A stretch of 64,000 bases of DNA from Paeniglutamicibacter psychrophenolicus (GTDB lineage Bacteria > Actinomycetota > Actinomycetes > Actinomycetales > Micrococcaceae): assembly GCF_030812255.1 (NCBI RefSeq), contig NZ_JAUSSH010000002.1, positions 248,001-312,000 on the forward strand, read 5' to 3'. The notes below the pieces were generated by a model, which saw only the letters and a program-made list of their open reading frames with translations, ran no database searches and was not told where the DNA came from. Shown piece after piece: positions 25,897-35,740 of the stretch; position 1 is the stretch's first letter; each line of letters opens with the position of its first letter. The translations under genes were made by a program, and so were the position numbers.

Positions 25897-25931
25897 GACG
25901 GATGTCCCAGCGACACCCGATGCTGTTTGGC

Positions 25932-27101
25932 CTACAGTGCCCGCAAGATAACTGCGCTGCCCTGCCCGCCGCCGCCGCAGATGCCGGTGGCGCCCACGGA
26001 GCCGGCACCGAGCTCGGCCAGCTGGCGGGCCAGGGTGCCGATGATGCGTGCGCCCGAGGCGCCGATCGGGTGGCCCAGGGCAATGGCCCCGCCCTTGGGG
26101 TTCACGATTTCCGGATCGATGCCGAGCTTCGCGGTGGAGCGCACGCCCACGGCGGCGAAGGCCTCGTTGATTTCCACGGCCTTCAGGTCCGCCGGCGCAA
26201 TGCCGGTGCCCTCGAGCGCAGCCAGGATGGCGTTGGCCGGCTGCTCGTGCAGCAGCACGTCCGGACCTGCCACCAACGCGTGGGAGACGATCTCGGCAAT
26301 CGGGGTGATTCCCAGGCGTTCCGCGGCGGCCTTGCTGACCAGCACCAGGGCGGCGGCGCCGTCGGTGATCTGCGAGGCGTTGCCGGCGGTGATGGTGCCG
26401 TCCTTGGAGAAGGCCGGGCGCAGCTTGCCCAGGGATTCGGCGGTGGTGTCGGCGCGGATGCCGTCATCGGCGGAGACCACGGTGTCCCCGCGCCGGGAGG
26501 AGATGGTGAACGGTGCGATTTCCCCGGCGTGGAAGTCGGCGGCGGCTGCTGCCAGCTGGTGCGAGCGGGCGGAGAAGGCGTCCTGCTCGGCGCGCTTGAT
26601 GCCCATGGCGGTGTTGCCGTCCTCGGTGGAGGAGCCCATGGAGCGGGCCTCGAAGGCGTCGGTGAGCCCGTCGAATTCCAGGGTGTCGATCATTTCGATG
26701 GCACCGTACTTGGTTCCTGCGCGGGCGCGCTGTACGTGGGGTGCCAGCGACATGGACTCCTGCCCGATGGCGACCACCACGTCGGCCTCGCCGGCGTCGA
26801 TCATGCGGGTGCCCGCCACGACGGCCTCGGTGCCCGAAAGGCACACCGCGTTCAGCGTCAGGGCCGGGACGTTGAAGCCGATGCCGGCCCCCACGGCGGA
26901 CTGGCGTGCCGGGTTCTGCCCGGCACCGGCCTGCAGCACCTGTCCGGCGAAGACCCGCTGGACGTCCTCGGCGGGGATTCCGGCGCGCTCGAGGGCGGCG
27001 GCGGCCGCGTGGGCCCCCAGTGCCGTGCCGGGGACGGTGGCGAAGGCCCCGTTGAAGCGGGCAAACGGGGTGCGGGCGTACCCGGCGATCAATGCGCTCA
27101 T
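25932..27101 (-). CDS. atoB: Acetyl-CoA C-acetyltransferase (acetoacetyl-CoA thiolase)
   Basis: 389-residue thiolase that splits acetoacetyl-CoA to two acetyl-CoA. The nucleophile is C87 in [10 protein letters not shown]; the catalytic His is in [14 protein letters not shown] and the second Cys in CGGGGQGSA. It overlaps the CoA-transferase B gene (ATGA), so it is the last gene of an acetoacetate operon and distinct from PcaF. It would process acetoacetate formed from leucine or from ketone carboxylation. The symbol is by function and context. Confidence 0.85.
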   Translation of the reverse strand: MSALIAGYARTPFARFNGAFATVPGTALGAHAAAAALERAGIPAEDVQRVFAGQVLQAGAGQNPARQSAVGAGIGFNVPALTLNAVCLSGTEAVVAGTRMIDAGEADVVVAIGQESMSLAPHVQRARAGTKYGAIEMIDTLEFDGLTDAFEARSMGSSTEDGNTAMGIKRAEQDAFSARSHQLAAAAADFHAGEIAPFTISSRRGDTVVSADDGIRADTTAESLGKLRPAFSKDGTITAGNASQITDGAAALVLVSKAAAERLGITPIAEIVSHALVAGPDVLLHEQPANAILAALEGTGIAPADLKAVEINEAFAAVGVRSTAKLGIDPEIVNPKGGAIALGHPIGASGARIIGTLARQLAELGAGSVGATGICGGGGQGSAVILRAL

Positions 27102-27748
27102 GCTGCTGCTTCTTCCTGAAGGTCTACGGTGAAAGCGGCCCCGGTGGCCTCGGTGAGGGATGCGATGGTGATGCCGGGCGCCATGGCCCGCAGCACCAGG
27201 GCGGAATCAACCACGTCGAACACGGCGCGGTCGGTGATGATTCGATCCACCACGCCGACCCCGGTCAGCGGCAGGTCACAGGTCTCGACGATCTTGGGGG
27301 ACCCGTCCTTGGCGACGTGGTCGGTGATGACGATGACGCGCGGGGTGCCGGCGACCAGGTCCATGGCGCCGCCCATGCCCTTGACGAGCTTGCCGGGGAT
27401 GGTCCAGTTGGCCAGGTCCCCGTTGGCGGCAACCTGCAGGGCACCGAGGATCGCGGTTGCCACGTGCCCGCCGCGGATCATGCCGAAGGAAGTCGCCGAG
27501 TCGAAGTAGCTGCCGCCGGGCAGCAGGGTGACGGTCTGCTTGCCGGCGTTGATCAAATCTGCGTCCTCTTCGCCCTCGTAGGGGAAGGGGCCCATGCCCA
27601 GCAGCCCGTTCTCGGACTGCAGGGTGACGTGCACGCCCTCGGGCAGGTTGTTGGCCACCAGGGTCGGGATCCCGATGCCCAGGTTCACGTATTGGCCGTC
27701 GGTCAGTTCGCTGGCGGCAATTGCTGCCATTTCATCGCGTGTCCACAT
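27098..27748 (-). CDS. scoB: 3-oxoacid (acetoacetate) CoA-transferase subunit B
   Basis: 216-residue B subunit with the catalytic glutamate in [11 protein letters not shown] (near residue 54) and [14 protein letters not shown] near 125. It is of the succinyl-CoA:acetoacetate type. It overlaps the thiolase start by 4 bp and follows subunit A by 5 bp. The pair activates acetoacetate to acetoacetyl-CoA. Confidence 0.85.
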   Translation of the reverse strand: MWTRDEMAAIAASELTDGQYVNLGIGIPTLVANNLPEGVHVTLQSENGLLGMGPFPYEGEEDADLINAGKQTVTLLPGGSYFDSATSFGMIRGGHVATAILGALQVAANGDLANWTIPGKLVKGMGGAMDLVAGTPRVIVITDHVAKDGSPKIVETCDLPLTGVGVVDRIITDRAVFDVVDSALVLRAMAPGITIASLTEATGAAFTVDLQEEAAA

Positions 27749-27753
27749 GGTTT

Positions 27754-28458
27754 CTATGCCTCCTGGCGGACGCGCACGGTCCGCTGTTCGATGTCCTTGG
27801 TTCCGTCGGTCTGCACGACGTGCTGCACGAAGATGCCCGGGGTGTCCACGAGCGACGGGTCCAGGTACTCCTCGTGGATGGTTTCGACCTCGGCAAAGGT
27901 GATGCGGCCTGCGGCGGCAACCAGCGGGTTGAAGTTCCGTGCGGTCATCCGGTAGCGCAGGTTTCCCTCGCGGTCTGCCTCGTGGGCCCGGACCAGGGAG
28001 ATGTCGGCAACGATGCCGCGTTCCAAGATGGCGGTCCGGCCATCGAATTCCATGGTTTCCTTGCCCTCGGCCACCGGGGTGCCCACGCCGGTGGGCGTGT
28101 AGAAGGCGGGGATGCCGGCGCCGCCGGCGCGCAGGCGCTCGGCCAGCGTGCCCTGGGGGACGAACTCGACCTCGAGCTCGTTGTCCAGGAACTGCTGGGC
28201 GAAGAGCTTGTTCTCGCCCACATAGGAGGCCAGGACCTTGGAGACCTGCTTGTTTTCCAGCAGGATTCCCAGACCCTTGCCATCCACGCCCATGTTGTTC
28301 GAGACGATGGTCAGCCCGGTGGCGCCCGAGTCTCGGAGGGCGGTGATCAGGCGGGTGGGGATTCCACTGAGCCCAAAACCGCCCACCGCGATGGTCATGC
28401 CGTCGCGCACGGTTGCGGCCAGCGCCGCAGCGGCGTCGCCGATGACTTTCGTTGCCAT
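27754..28458 (-). CDS. scoA: 3-oxoacid (acetoacetate) CoA-transferase subunit A
   Basis: 234-residue A subunit, start ATG 28458 with AAGGAG directly upstream. The glycine motif is [15 protein letters not shown] near residue 30, with [13 protein letters not shown] and [16 protein letters not shown] later. GFGLSGIP is the form seen in acetoacetate-type enzymes, unlike GFGNAGQP of the PcaI copy. It is the first gene of the operon and divergent from an IclR regulator. Confidence 0.86.
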   Translation of the reverse strand: MATKVIGDAAAALAATVRDGMTIAVGGFGLSGIPTRLITALRDSGATGLTIVSNNMGVDGKGLGILLENKQVSKVLASYVGENKLFAQQFLDNELEVEFVPQGTLAERLRAGGAGIPAFYTPTGVGTPVAEGKETMEFDGRTAILERGIVADISLVRAHEADREGNLRYRMTARNFNPLVAAAGRITFAEVETIHEEYLDPSLVDTPGIFVQHVVQTDGTKDIEQRTVRVRQEA

Positions 28459-28593
28459 GGTTCTCCTTATGTCGTCCACGATGTGGATTGATGCGGTGTC
28501 TTGGCCCTACTGTAATGATTCGGTGTTAAATCGGTCAACGGGTCGAGTCAATGTGACCTGCATTGCTCGATGGGTGGCTGATTGGATGAATCC

Positions 28594-28610
28594 TGTCCAT
28601 AATATGAACA
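28594..28610. promoter_or_regulatory. Imperfect palindrome before iclR / scoA
   Basis: 17-bp near-palindrome TGTCCATAATATGAACA (one mismatched pair plus centre) that runs into the IclR start codon. It is a candidate IclR autoregulatory site in the divergent region. Confidence 0.45.
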
Positions 28611-29386
28611 TGAATAATTCGTTTCCCGGCGCCCAGGTGGTGGGCAGGATGGCGGCGGTGCTGCGTGCCGTCAGCACCGCGATGCCCAGGGGCGTCTCCA
28701 CCGCCGAGGTGGCCCGAGGCACCGGCCTGGCGCGGCCCACCGTGCACCGCCTGCTCGCGGCACTGACTGCCGAGGGTTTTTGCGACCACGACAACAGGGA
28801 GGGCTTGTGGCTGCTGGGCCCGGAAATGTATCTGATGGGGACCGTGGCGGCCGAACGTTACGACATCACCGACATCGCCCGTCCCCATGTCGCCGCGTTG
28901 GCCGACGCCACGGGTGAAAGCGCGTTTCTCTCGGTGCGCCGAGGTGATGAGACGGTCTGCCTGCTGCGGGCCGACGGGGCATTCCCGATTCGATCCTTCG
29001 TGCTCTATGAGGGCAAGCGCTTCCCGCTCGGCGTGGCCTCCGCAGGGTTGGCGATCCTGTCGTTCCTGCCCGAAAAGACCATTGAGCGTTACCTGGAAGG
29101 CCGGGACCTGGCGACCGAGCATGGGAACGACCACGCGCCCGAGCCGTTGCGCCGGCGCATCGCCGAGACGCGGGAGCGCGGCTGGGCAGAGAATCCCGCG
29201 CTGATCGTGGAGGGAAGCTGGGGAATGGGCGCGGCGGTCTTTGATGCCGCCGGACAGCCAGCCTGGGCATTGAGCCTGACGGGCGTGGAATCGCGGTTCT
29301 CGCCCGAACGCCGCCCCGAGATGGGTCGGCTGCTGCTGCACCATGCGCACGAGCTGAGCAAGGAGTTGCGCGGCGAGCGATTGTAG
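28604..29386 (+). CDS. IclR-family regulator of the acetoacetate operon
   Basis: 260-residue IclR regulator. The winged helix (VVGRMAAVLRAVSTA, then VARGTGLARPTVHRLLAAL, residues ~9-55) is followed by the effector domain with GESAFLSVRRGDETVCLLR near 105 and ERGWAENPALIVEGSWGMGA near 195. The start is ATG 28604 (MNMNN) or 28610; no Shine-Dalgarno is seen, so it may be leaderless. It is divergent from scoA and likely controls it. Its last third exists a second time at 40814-41044, on the other side of the ketone carboxylase cluster. Confidence 0.85.
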   Translation: MNMNNSFPGAQVVGRMAAVLRAVSTAMPRGVSTAEVARGTGLARPTVHRLLAALTAEGFCDHDNREGLWLLGPEMYLMGTVAAERYDITDIARPHVAALADATGESAFLSVRRGDETVCLLRADGAFPIRSFVLYEGKRFPLGVASAGLAILSFLPEKTIERYLEGRDLATEHGNDHAPEPLRRRIAETRERGWAENPALIVEGSWGMGAAVFDAAGQPAWALSLTGVESRFSPERRPEMGRLLLHHAHELSKELRGERL

Positions 29387-29513
29387 TTGTTCCACTTTAT
29401 TTCGCGGGATGTAGCAGACGGCATGGTCGCTGAGTGTTGCTCAGAAAATTCCTTCTGCAGTGGTTGGTCAATAGGGTTCTATCGGCTGCGCGCATCAAGG
29501 GACGCCGGACCGC

Positions 29514-32264
29514 CTACTGATCCAGGAGCTGGAATTCGCGGGCGGCATCAACGCATTGCTGGCGGTTGGACACGCCAAAAGTGACGAACAGGCTCTTGAG
29601 GTACCACTTGACCGTGTTGATACCAATGTACAGAGCCTGGGCGATTTCCCGGTTCGAGAGGCCGCGCTCAACCAGGGTCAGGATTTCCTGTTCCCTTTCG
29701 GAAAGCACCGGAGCACCTCGCCTGCCCGGCACCAATGCTGCAGTTGCCGGCTCCGTGAAGTCATGGGCCACCGCAACTGCACCTCCTCCGTCCCGTCCGA
29801 AGATTTTTCCAAGTTCCAGGATTCGTCCAATGAAGGCATGGATCGCTGCTGTGTCGTTGGGAACCCACGCCCCCGATTCCACAGCGCCCGATAGCGAGCG
29901 GAGAAGCTCGCGGCAATTCTGCCGGCGCTCGACCAGCACCATGGGCAGATCCAAGCTGTGGGAAATGACCAGGACGTCCTTGAATTCCGCCTCGGCCTCT
30001 TCTTGATGCCCCGCTGCCTGCAACGCTTCTGCCAGTGCCAACCGGGCATACAGAATCTCGTACTCGTTTCCATGCGCCCGGCGACGAGCCAACAACTTCA
30101 CGGCAAGAGCCGCTGTGGTTGTTGCACTACCGGGCCGGCCGGAGAGCAGCATGGATGCAAGGGTTGCAAGTTCCCGGGAGTCGTCCGCTGCATCGGTGAT
30201 GTGTGGGTAGGCGAACGCGGTTCGGCCGTCGTCTTGCCACGGGAAGCCCAGATTGGCCCTGTCGGCCATGAGCCGGGTGGACAGCCGCGGAAGATCCAAG
30301 GCCGCCGCAATCTTTTCACCAGCCTCGATGGCCTGGGTGGCCCCTTCCACATCACCCCGCAAGACCCGTAGCCTGGCAAGTGTGCTGTAGGTGGCCATCA
30401 TGAAGTCAGCCACACCTGCGTGGGCGCCCAATTCCTGGGCTTCGACAAGCAACTTTTCCGCTTCGCCAAAGGCACCGCGCAAATACAACAGTTCCCCAAG
30501 CAGCCCACCGGCCAACTTGGCGGCATGCGACTGTCGGCCGGCGGAGCGGCGTCCCAACTCCAGGGCATCTTCCAGATGCCGTTGGGCGGTGTCGATATCC
30601 AATTGGGCGAATGCGGCAAGACCGGCAAAACAGTGGCCGTAAACCTCGCTGAAGGGACCCGAGGTTTGGTCGTGAGCCATGCGGGCCGCATCCTGCGTGG
30701 CCAATGCCGCAGCGAAGCTCCCCTTTTGAAGTTCTGCATAGGTGACAATGTTGGCCGCAACCGAAACGATCCAGGGCCGCAATGGTTTTGTCGACTCGAG
30801 TACCAACACCCTCAAATCATTGGTGGGTACTATCTGGTCCGCGTACATTTCAAGGCAACGACGGACTACCAAGGCTTCCAGCCTCAGTTCTTCCTGATCC
30901 TCGGTCCCCAGCCCGCTATCCGGCCCCAACAAGATCTCAGCCTGCTCGAGGGCGATGCGGGATTCTTTCGGGAAGTGCAACAGGCAATTGGCCCAGGCAA
31001 TTGCCATCTGGAGTCTTGGCCTTGGTTCGACGCGGGAGGCCGGCAGCTTCTCCACCATGGCGAGCAGCGTCGACATTTGGGAGTGTTCGACCTTGAGCAT
31101 TGCGTCGGACTCGACGACGTCAACAGCAAACTCGATATCTCCGGCAGTCAGGGCGTGGTCGACGGCCTCGCTGGTGTGGTTGTGCTCGGCATACCAATGT
31201 GCCGCTTTTCGGTGGAGCTCGGCAACCCGATCGGGTTCGTCACGCTCGAGCCTCTTCCTCAGATACTCCACGAAAAGGTGGTGGTAACGATACCAGGATC
31301 CGTCCACGTCCAAGGGCTGCAGAAAAAGGTCGCGGGCCTGGACCTCCTCGAGCATGGCCTGGCCGCGCCGGACGCCGGAAAGGGTGGCGGCAAGATCGGC
31401 GCAGGTCCGTTCCGTGATGGAGGTGCTGAGCAGGAAATCCAGGACCTCGGGTTCCAAGGTGTCCAGGACGTTCTCCGCAAGGTATTCGCCGATGGCCTGG
31501 TGCCTGCCGGAAATCTTCCGCACGATTCCGGAAACGTCGCTTTGCCCGCGTAATGACAGGGAGGTCAATTGCAGTGCGGCGGCCCACCCGTCCGTTGATT
31601 CAAGGAGGGAGTCGATGTCATCGTTGGTGAGCTCAAGTCGGTTGATTCCCACGAGCAGCTGCCAGCTTTCGCGGTGGTCGAAACGCAGTGACGTCGCATC
31701 CACCTCAACCAGCTGGTCGCGGACACGCAGGCGCCCCAAGGGGAGCCCATTGCGGGTGCGACTGGTGATCACAAATCGGAGGCTCTCCGGTCCCTCGTCC
31801 AGCAATCGTTCAAGTACCGCGAGGGTGCGAGGGTCGAGGATGCGGTGCCAGTCGTCGAGTGCAATGACGGTAGAACGCCCACTTTCGGCTAAGGCGTTGA
31901 TGATCGAGGGAACCACATACTTCTCCGCATCATCGGGGCGCTCCTGGAGAAGTTGGAGCAGCTGTGGATCCAGTTCCGCTCCGGCCTTGAGCAGGGACTC
32001 GATCAAATGCGACATGAACCAAATAGTGTTGTTGTCGTCCTTGTCCAAGGAAAACCAGGCAACGGCAAAGTCGGCGTGGGCGAGCTCGGCCACCCACTGG
32101 GCGGCAAGCGTTGACTTCCCGTACCCGGCAGGGCCATGCAGGAGAGCCAGCCGCTTGTTGCCACCTGCAGCAAGAGAAGCGGTTAGGCGCTTGCGCTCCA
32201 CCCAGCTCATCACCGGGGTTGGCGGCTGGAATTTCGTAGCCGCAGTTGGCGGGCCCAGAGGCAT
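29514..32264 (-). CDS. LuxR-family large ATP-binding (LAL/MalT-like) regulator
   Basis: 916-residue signal-transduction ATPase and DNA-binding activator. The N-terminal NTPase has Walker A GPAGYGKST (residues 44-52) and a Walker B-like VIALDDWH near 120. A long helical-repeat sensor region follows (~350-830). The C-terminal LuxR helix-turn-helix is LSEREQEILTLVERGLSNRE to VKWYLKSLFVTFGVSNR (residues ~850-905). The start ATG 32264 has GAGGAG nine bases upstream. It lies downstream of the ketone carboxylase genes on the same strand and is the likely activator of that operon; the GGGTGG repeats in front of the operon resemble MalT-box arrays. Confidence 0.88.
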   Translation of the reverse strand: MPLGPPTAATKFQPPTPVMSWVERKRLTASLAAGGNKRLALLHGPAGYGKSTLAAQWVAELAHADFAVAWFSLDKDDNNTIWFMSHLIESLLKAGAELDPQLLQLLQERPDDAEKYVVPSIINALAESGRSTVIALDDWHRILDPRTLAVLERLLDEGPESLRFVITSRTRNGLPLGRLRVRDQLVEVDATSLRFDHRESWQLLVGINRLELTNDDIDSLLESTDGWAAALQLTSLSLRGQSDVSGIVRKISGRHQAIGEYLAENVLDTLEPEVLDFLLSTSITERTCADLAATLSGVRRGQAMLEEVQARDLFLQPLDVDGSWYRYHHLFVEYLRKRLERDEPDRVAELHRKAAHWYAEHNHTSEAVDHALTAGDIEFAVDVVESDAMLKVEHSQMSTLLAMVEKLPASRVEPRPRLQMAIAWANCLLHFPKESRIALEQAEILLGPDSGLGTEDQEELRLEALVVRRCLEMYADQIVPTNDLRVLVLESTKPLRPWIVSVAANIVTYAELQKGSFAAALATQDAARMAHDQTSGPFSEVYGHCFAGLAAFAQLDIDTAQRHLEDALELGRRSAGRQSHAAKLAGGLLGELLYLRGAFGEAEKLLVEAQELGAHAGVADFMMATYSTLARLRVLRGDVEGATQAIEAGEKIAAALDLPRLSTRLMADRANLGFPWQDDGRTAFAYPHITDAADDSRELATLASMLLSGRPGSATTTAALAVKLLARRRAHGNEYEILYARLALAEALQAAGHQEEAEAEFKDVLVISHSLDLPMVLVERRQNCRELLRSLSGAVESGAWVPNDTAAIHAFIGRILELGKIFGRDGGGAVAVAHDFTEPATAALVPGRRGAPVLSEREQEILTLVERGLSNREIAQALYIGINTVKWYLKSLFVTFGVSNRQQCVDAAREFQLLDQ

Positions 32265-32343
32265 TTGCTGGCTCTCCTCGATGCACGTCGCCCACCCAAC
32301 TTGCGACTGCAGGATGGATTCGACCGGAAATACACATATGTAA

Positions 32344-32359
32344 TGTGACTTAGATCATG
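32344..32359. promoter_or_regulatory. CRP/GlxR-like site before LAL gene
   Basis: TGTGA-CTTAGA-TCATG fits the TGTGA-N6-TCACA pattern with a weak right half. A CACAT-N5-ATGTG repeat overlaps it at 32333-32347. A similar site lies before the carboxylase operon. Confidence 0.35.
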
Positions 32360-32497
32360 CTACCAGTTTGCGGGTGGGAGAATCCGTAATGTGTCGTGCC
32401 CGTGGGGCCCTGCCTTGCTTGTGCCACCAAGCAAGTCATCCGCCCGGCACCACGAGCTCCGCACCGAACGACACCCCAGCCTGAGACTGGGAAATCC

Positions 32498-33301
32498 TTA
32501 CTTGAAACCCGCCATGAGGGTGATGACATCTTCCGGCACCGCCGTGGCAGGCAGTTGGGAAAAATAGAATCCAGTGGCGGGAAGCGGCGAGGAGACCGTG
32601 CTCCAGAATCCGTCGCCCAACACCTGGCCATCGGTCTCCGGCTCCCTGAACGCGACGGAATCCTCCGACCGGATCCCCAAGGTCCAACGATAGTTTTCGG
32701 CCACATTGATGATGGGGGTGTAGACCTCGAGTCCCACCGCGGGAAGCTGCGAGACTCCCACAGGCGTCCGGTCGTCGAGCAAGACCCCGGCAATCGGAAG
32801 TGCCGAGAAATTCCGCAACCAATCGGCGACGTACATCGAGGCGTTCTCCGCATCGTCGGCATCCAGGTCCGCGGCGTCGTCCTTCCCGGAGAAAGCATGT
32901 GTGGTGGCCAACCAGGCCATGGGCGACGGGACATGCAACACCACGGCCTCCCGTTGTGTCTGCGAAAACGTCTTGGCGATGTCCATGACGATCCCAAGGG
33001 TTTGTGCATCAGCCAACATGGTCCGCAGCGCAAAGCCCGTCCGGCTTCTGGCCGACATGTCGTCTTGCAGGGATTGGCTGGTTGCTGTTCGGTGCCCATA
33101 GAACCGGTCGAGGTGAAGCAAAGCTGCATCCGGCTTGAGCAGCCCCTGCGCCTGCCCCATGAAGTTGGCGTAGGCCATGGGATCCTCCCACGGGATCGGA
33201 CGGTTTTGCAGTATCACCGCCTGGGAGTAATCGAGGTGGTCAAGAATCACTGCATGCTTCCGGCCGGATTGCGGCTCGGCGATGACATTTGCCAGATTCA
33301 C
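32498..33301 (-). CDS. Unrecognised protein, fifth gene of the ketone carboxylase operon
   Basis: 267 residues (about 29 kDa) from a GTG start at 33301, with AAAGGAG upstream. I do not recognise a domain. It looks like a soluble mixed alpha/beta protein without signal peptide or membrane segment, rich in acidic residues around DDAADLDADDAENAS, with segments PIPWEDPMAYANFMGQAQ and AVVLHVPSPMAWLATTH. Its position matches ApcE, the ~34-kDa fifth subunit of acetophenone carboxylase from Aromatoleum, which is needed for activity. That match is by position and size only; I could not test sequence similarity. Confidence 0.6.
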   Translation of the reverse strand: MNLANVIAEPQSGRKHAVILDHLDYSQAVILQNRPIPWEDPMAYANFMGQAQGLLKPDAALLHLDRFYGHRTATSQSLQDDMSARSRTGFALRTMLADAQTLGIVMDIAKTFSQTQREAVVLHVPSPMAWLATTHAFSGKDDAADLDADDAENASMYVADWLRNFSALPIAGVLLDDRTPVGVSQLPAVGLEVYTPIINVAENYRWTLGIRSEDSVAFREPETDGQVLGDGFWSTVSSPLPATGFYFSQLPATAVPEDVITLMAGFK

Positions 33302-33419
33302 GGTATTTGCTCCTTTCCTTGCTGGGGCCTTGCTGGATGTTTGGGTGACGGGAAATGGTGCCTTCCGCCGCGGCCGTGGCCGGGGGCGGAAAGGCACCAC
33401 TTCACCGATGAAGCGAGGA

Positions 33420-35735
33420 TCAGGACTTGTGGACCACGGTTTCCCCGTACTTCGCCTCAAGCTCGCGAATCCTCTTGTTCTGGGCTTCGATCTTCAGCAC
33501 GCGGCGGTCCGGGATCATGACCAGTGGGATCTCGCTGAGCTTCCCCTTTACCCGCTGTGGTTCCTGCCCGCCCCAGTGGGTGGCGAAGACTTCTTCATCG
33601 TTGTCCTGGCCCCACGAGCCGTAGTAGAGCAGATCCGCCGGTGGTTCCTCCGTGACAAACTCCTTGATGAACTCCCTGAACGGCGTGCCGCGGGCGATGC
33701 GGCGCTTGCGGGCCTCGACCCGCGCTGCCTCCGTGGCTTGCACATCGACAACGAAGGTCTCCGGGTTCCAGACCACTGCGTACAGGTCCGTGGCAACCTG
33801 GGCGGAAATCCTGTCGAGCTGCAGGTCGGCCGCCACCAGCTCAGGGTCGCGTTCCAGGACGTCGCCGTAGCCTCCGCCAGAGCCCTGGGAGATCATGTAC
33901 AGCTCTCCCTCCTTGGCTACATCGAATTGCAGACCCATGTGGGCGCTCTGGTAGGAGCCGCCCTCGTAGGGCTGCTCGTTCATGATGCGTTCGATCGACA
34001 AGTCGAACTGCGAGGGATCCTTGCGGATGATGTCGTAGATGTTGATTCCCTTGACGATCGACAGCGGGTACGCCGGGCAGCCGTAGCCACCAAACATTCC
34101 GGTGATCGAGGAGAACTTGGATCCGGAGGTCACGGTCATGAATCCCCAGTTGGGAGTGCCGCGGGAGGCAACGATCATCTCGTATCCCATGCCGCCGCGG
34201 TACTTTCCGAAGCCCTGGTTGTCGCGCACCAGCCGCTTGGACACCAGCTGCAGGAATGGAACTTCTTCCTCCATGACCTCCTGTTCGGCGATGTCGGCCA
34301 TGGCACAGAACAAGGGGGCCACCGCGTCTTCGCCGTCACGGAAGGCCTTTGCCCCGCCGCCCATCCCGTTCAGGTCGGCACACAGGTTGCCCACCTGCTC
34401 ACCATGCTGGGTGGTGCCGCCCCACAGGAAATCATTGATCTGGTTGAACCAAGGGGCAATCACATTCGAGTACTTCTTGGGGGCGGAGAACTGCAACTTG
34501 GCATATGCGGTCTGCAGCGCCGAGAAGCCCCGGAACGAGCCCTGCAAGGACTGTCCCACAGGTGCGTCGTAGCCGGCATCTGCCCACGAATGCTCCTCGG
34601 AGATCACCTCGATGGGGGACAGCGCGCCGGTGCTTCGCGGCAGGTCGGGCCACCAATAGGAGAGGATCGCCTGGGTCATGAAGGCCTTGGTGGATCCCAG
34701 CGGGGAGTTGATGGCCCGATTGAGGATCTCCGGGCCGGTGCCCGTCAAATCGACGATCAGCCGGTCTCCCTTGACCGTGATCTTGCAGGCGAACTTGATA
34801 AGGATGTTCTCCTTCAACGTGGAATCCATGAACTGGTTGAAGGTGACCGTTCCGTCGGGCAGTTCCTTGATGCGGCGGCGCACCTCGGCCTCGACATTTT
34901 CCACGGTGACTCGCAGCGCCGCCACGAATGCCTCCTGGCCCACCTCCTCGATGATCCGGTCCACGGACTCGATGACCCGGCGGACGGCGCCCATCTTTAC
35001 CTTGATGTCCGCAAGCATCAGTTTCGGGTCACGGGTGGAATGCTGGAGGAAGGTCAACAGGTCGCGGCGGAGATGACCGCCCTCCACGATCTTGATGGGG
35101 GAAGCACGCAATCCGTCATCGAAGGGGGTCTCCGAACCCGAGGGCATGCCGCCGGGTTCGCAGGCGCCGTTCTCGCCCTCGTGGATGGTGGCCCCTACCC
35201 AGGCAATGATCTGGCCATCGCGCATCACGGGCACGAGCATTGACTGGTCGGTGTTGTGCACCATGCCGTAACGCGAGTCGTTGTGGAAGAATCCGTCACC
35301 CGGATTGATGCCCACGGTCGGCTCGTCCTTCCAGTTCTTCATGATGTAGCGGATCGGGTGGTGCAGGACCGCGGAGAAGGCGATCACGCCGCGGTTGGAC
35401 AGGTAGGTCACATCCCCTTCCGCTGTGTACACGGCCACCGAAAGGTCGGCCCACTTGGCGCCGGGAGCAGCGCCCATGCTCTCGCACATTTCGAAGGCCT
35501 CGTCCAGGGAACCGGCCAGGCGCTTGCGGATCCGGTCCGTTTCAAGCGGGCTGACGCCCTTGGCGATGCATTCGTCTTCGTAGGCGGTGCGTTCGTGGAT
35601 TTGGTGGCTGCGCATGATCTCCGGGTCGGGGCCCAGGAACAGCGTGGTCTCGTCCATGAATTTGTCGACCCACTGCTGTTCCTGTGTGCTCAGGATCCCT
35701 TGCGCGTTTCCGGTGTCATTGGTTGTCAGCGTCAT
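33420..35735 (-). CDS. Ketone carboxylase beta subunit, HyuB-like (acetone/acetophenone carboxylase)
   Basis: 771-residue hydantoinase B/oxoprolinase family protein. In acetone and acetophenone carboxylases this subunit carries the carboxylation site, where activated carboxyphosphate reacts with the enol form of the ketone. Typical segments are GDGFFHNDSRYGMVHNTDQS near residue 150 and GMGYEMIVASRGTPNWGFMT near 520. It is much longer than common HyuB proteins (~570 residues) and has the size of AcxB/Apc large subunits. The start ATG 35735 has GGGAG upstream, five bases after the stop of the HyuA-like gene, so the two are co-translated. Confidence 0.85.
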   Translation of the reverse strand: MTLTTNDTGNAQGILSTQEQQWVDKFMDETTLFLGPDPEIMRSHQIHERTAYEDECIAKGVSPLETDRIRKRLAGSLDEAFEMCESMGAAPGAKWADLSVAVYTAEGDVTYLSNRGVIAFSAVLHHPIRYIMKNWKDEPTVGINPGDGFFHNDSRYGMVHNTDQSMLVPVMRDGQIIAWVGATIHEGENGACEPGGMPSGSETPFDDGLRASPIKIVEGGHLRRDLLTFLQHSTRDPKLMLADIKVKMGAVRRVIESVDRIIEEVGQEAFVAALRVTVENVEAEVRRRIKELPDGTVTFNQFMDSTLKENILIKFACKITVKGDRLIVDLTGTGPEILNRAINSPLGSTKAFMTQAILSYWWPDLPRSTGALSPIEVISEEHSWADAGYDAPVGQSLQGSFRGFSALQTAYAKLQFSAPKKYSNVIAPWFNQINDFLWGGTTQHGEQVGNLCADLNGMGGGAKAFRDGEDAVAPLFCAMADIAEQEVMEEEVPFLQLVSKRLVRDNQGFGKYRGGMGYEMIVASRGTPNWGFMTVTSGSKFSSITGMFGGYGCPAYPLSIVKGINIYDIIRKDPSQFDLSIERIMNEQPYEGGSYQSAHMGLQFDVAKEGELYMISQGSGGGYGDVLERDPELVAADLQLDRISAQVATDLYAVVWNPETFVVDVQATEAARVEARKRRIARGTPFREFIKEFVTEEPPADLLYYGSWGQDNDEEVFATHWGGQEPQRVKGKLSEIPLVMIPDRRVLKIEAQNKRIRELEAKYGETVVHKS

Positions 35736-35740
35736 TGCTC

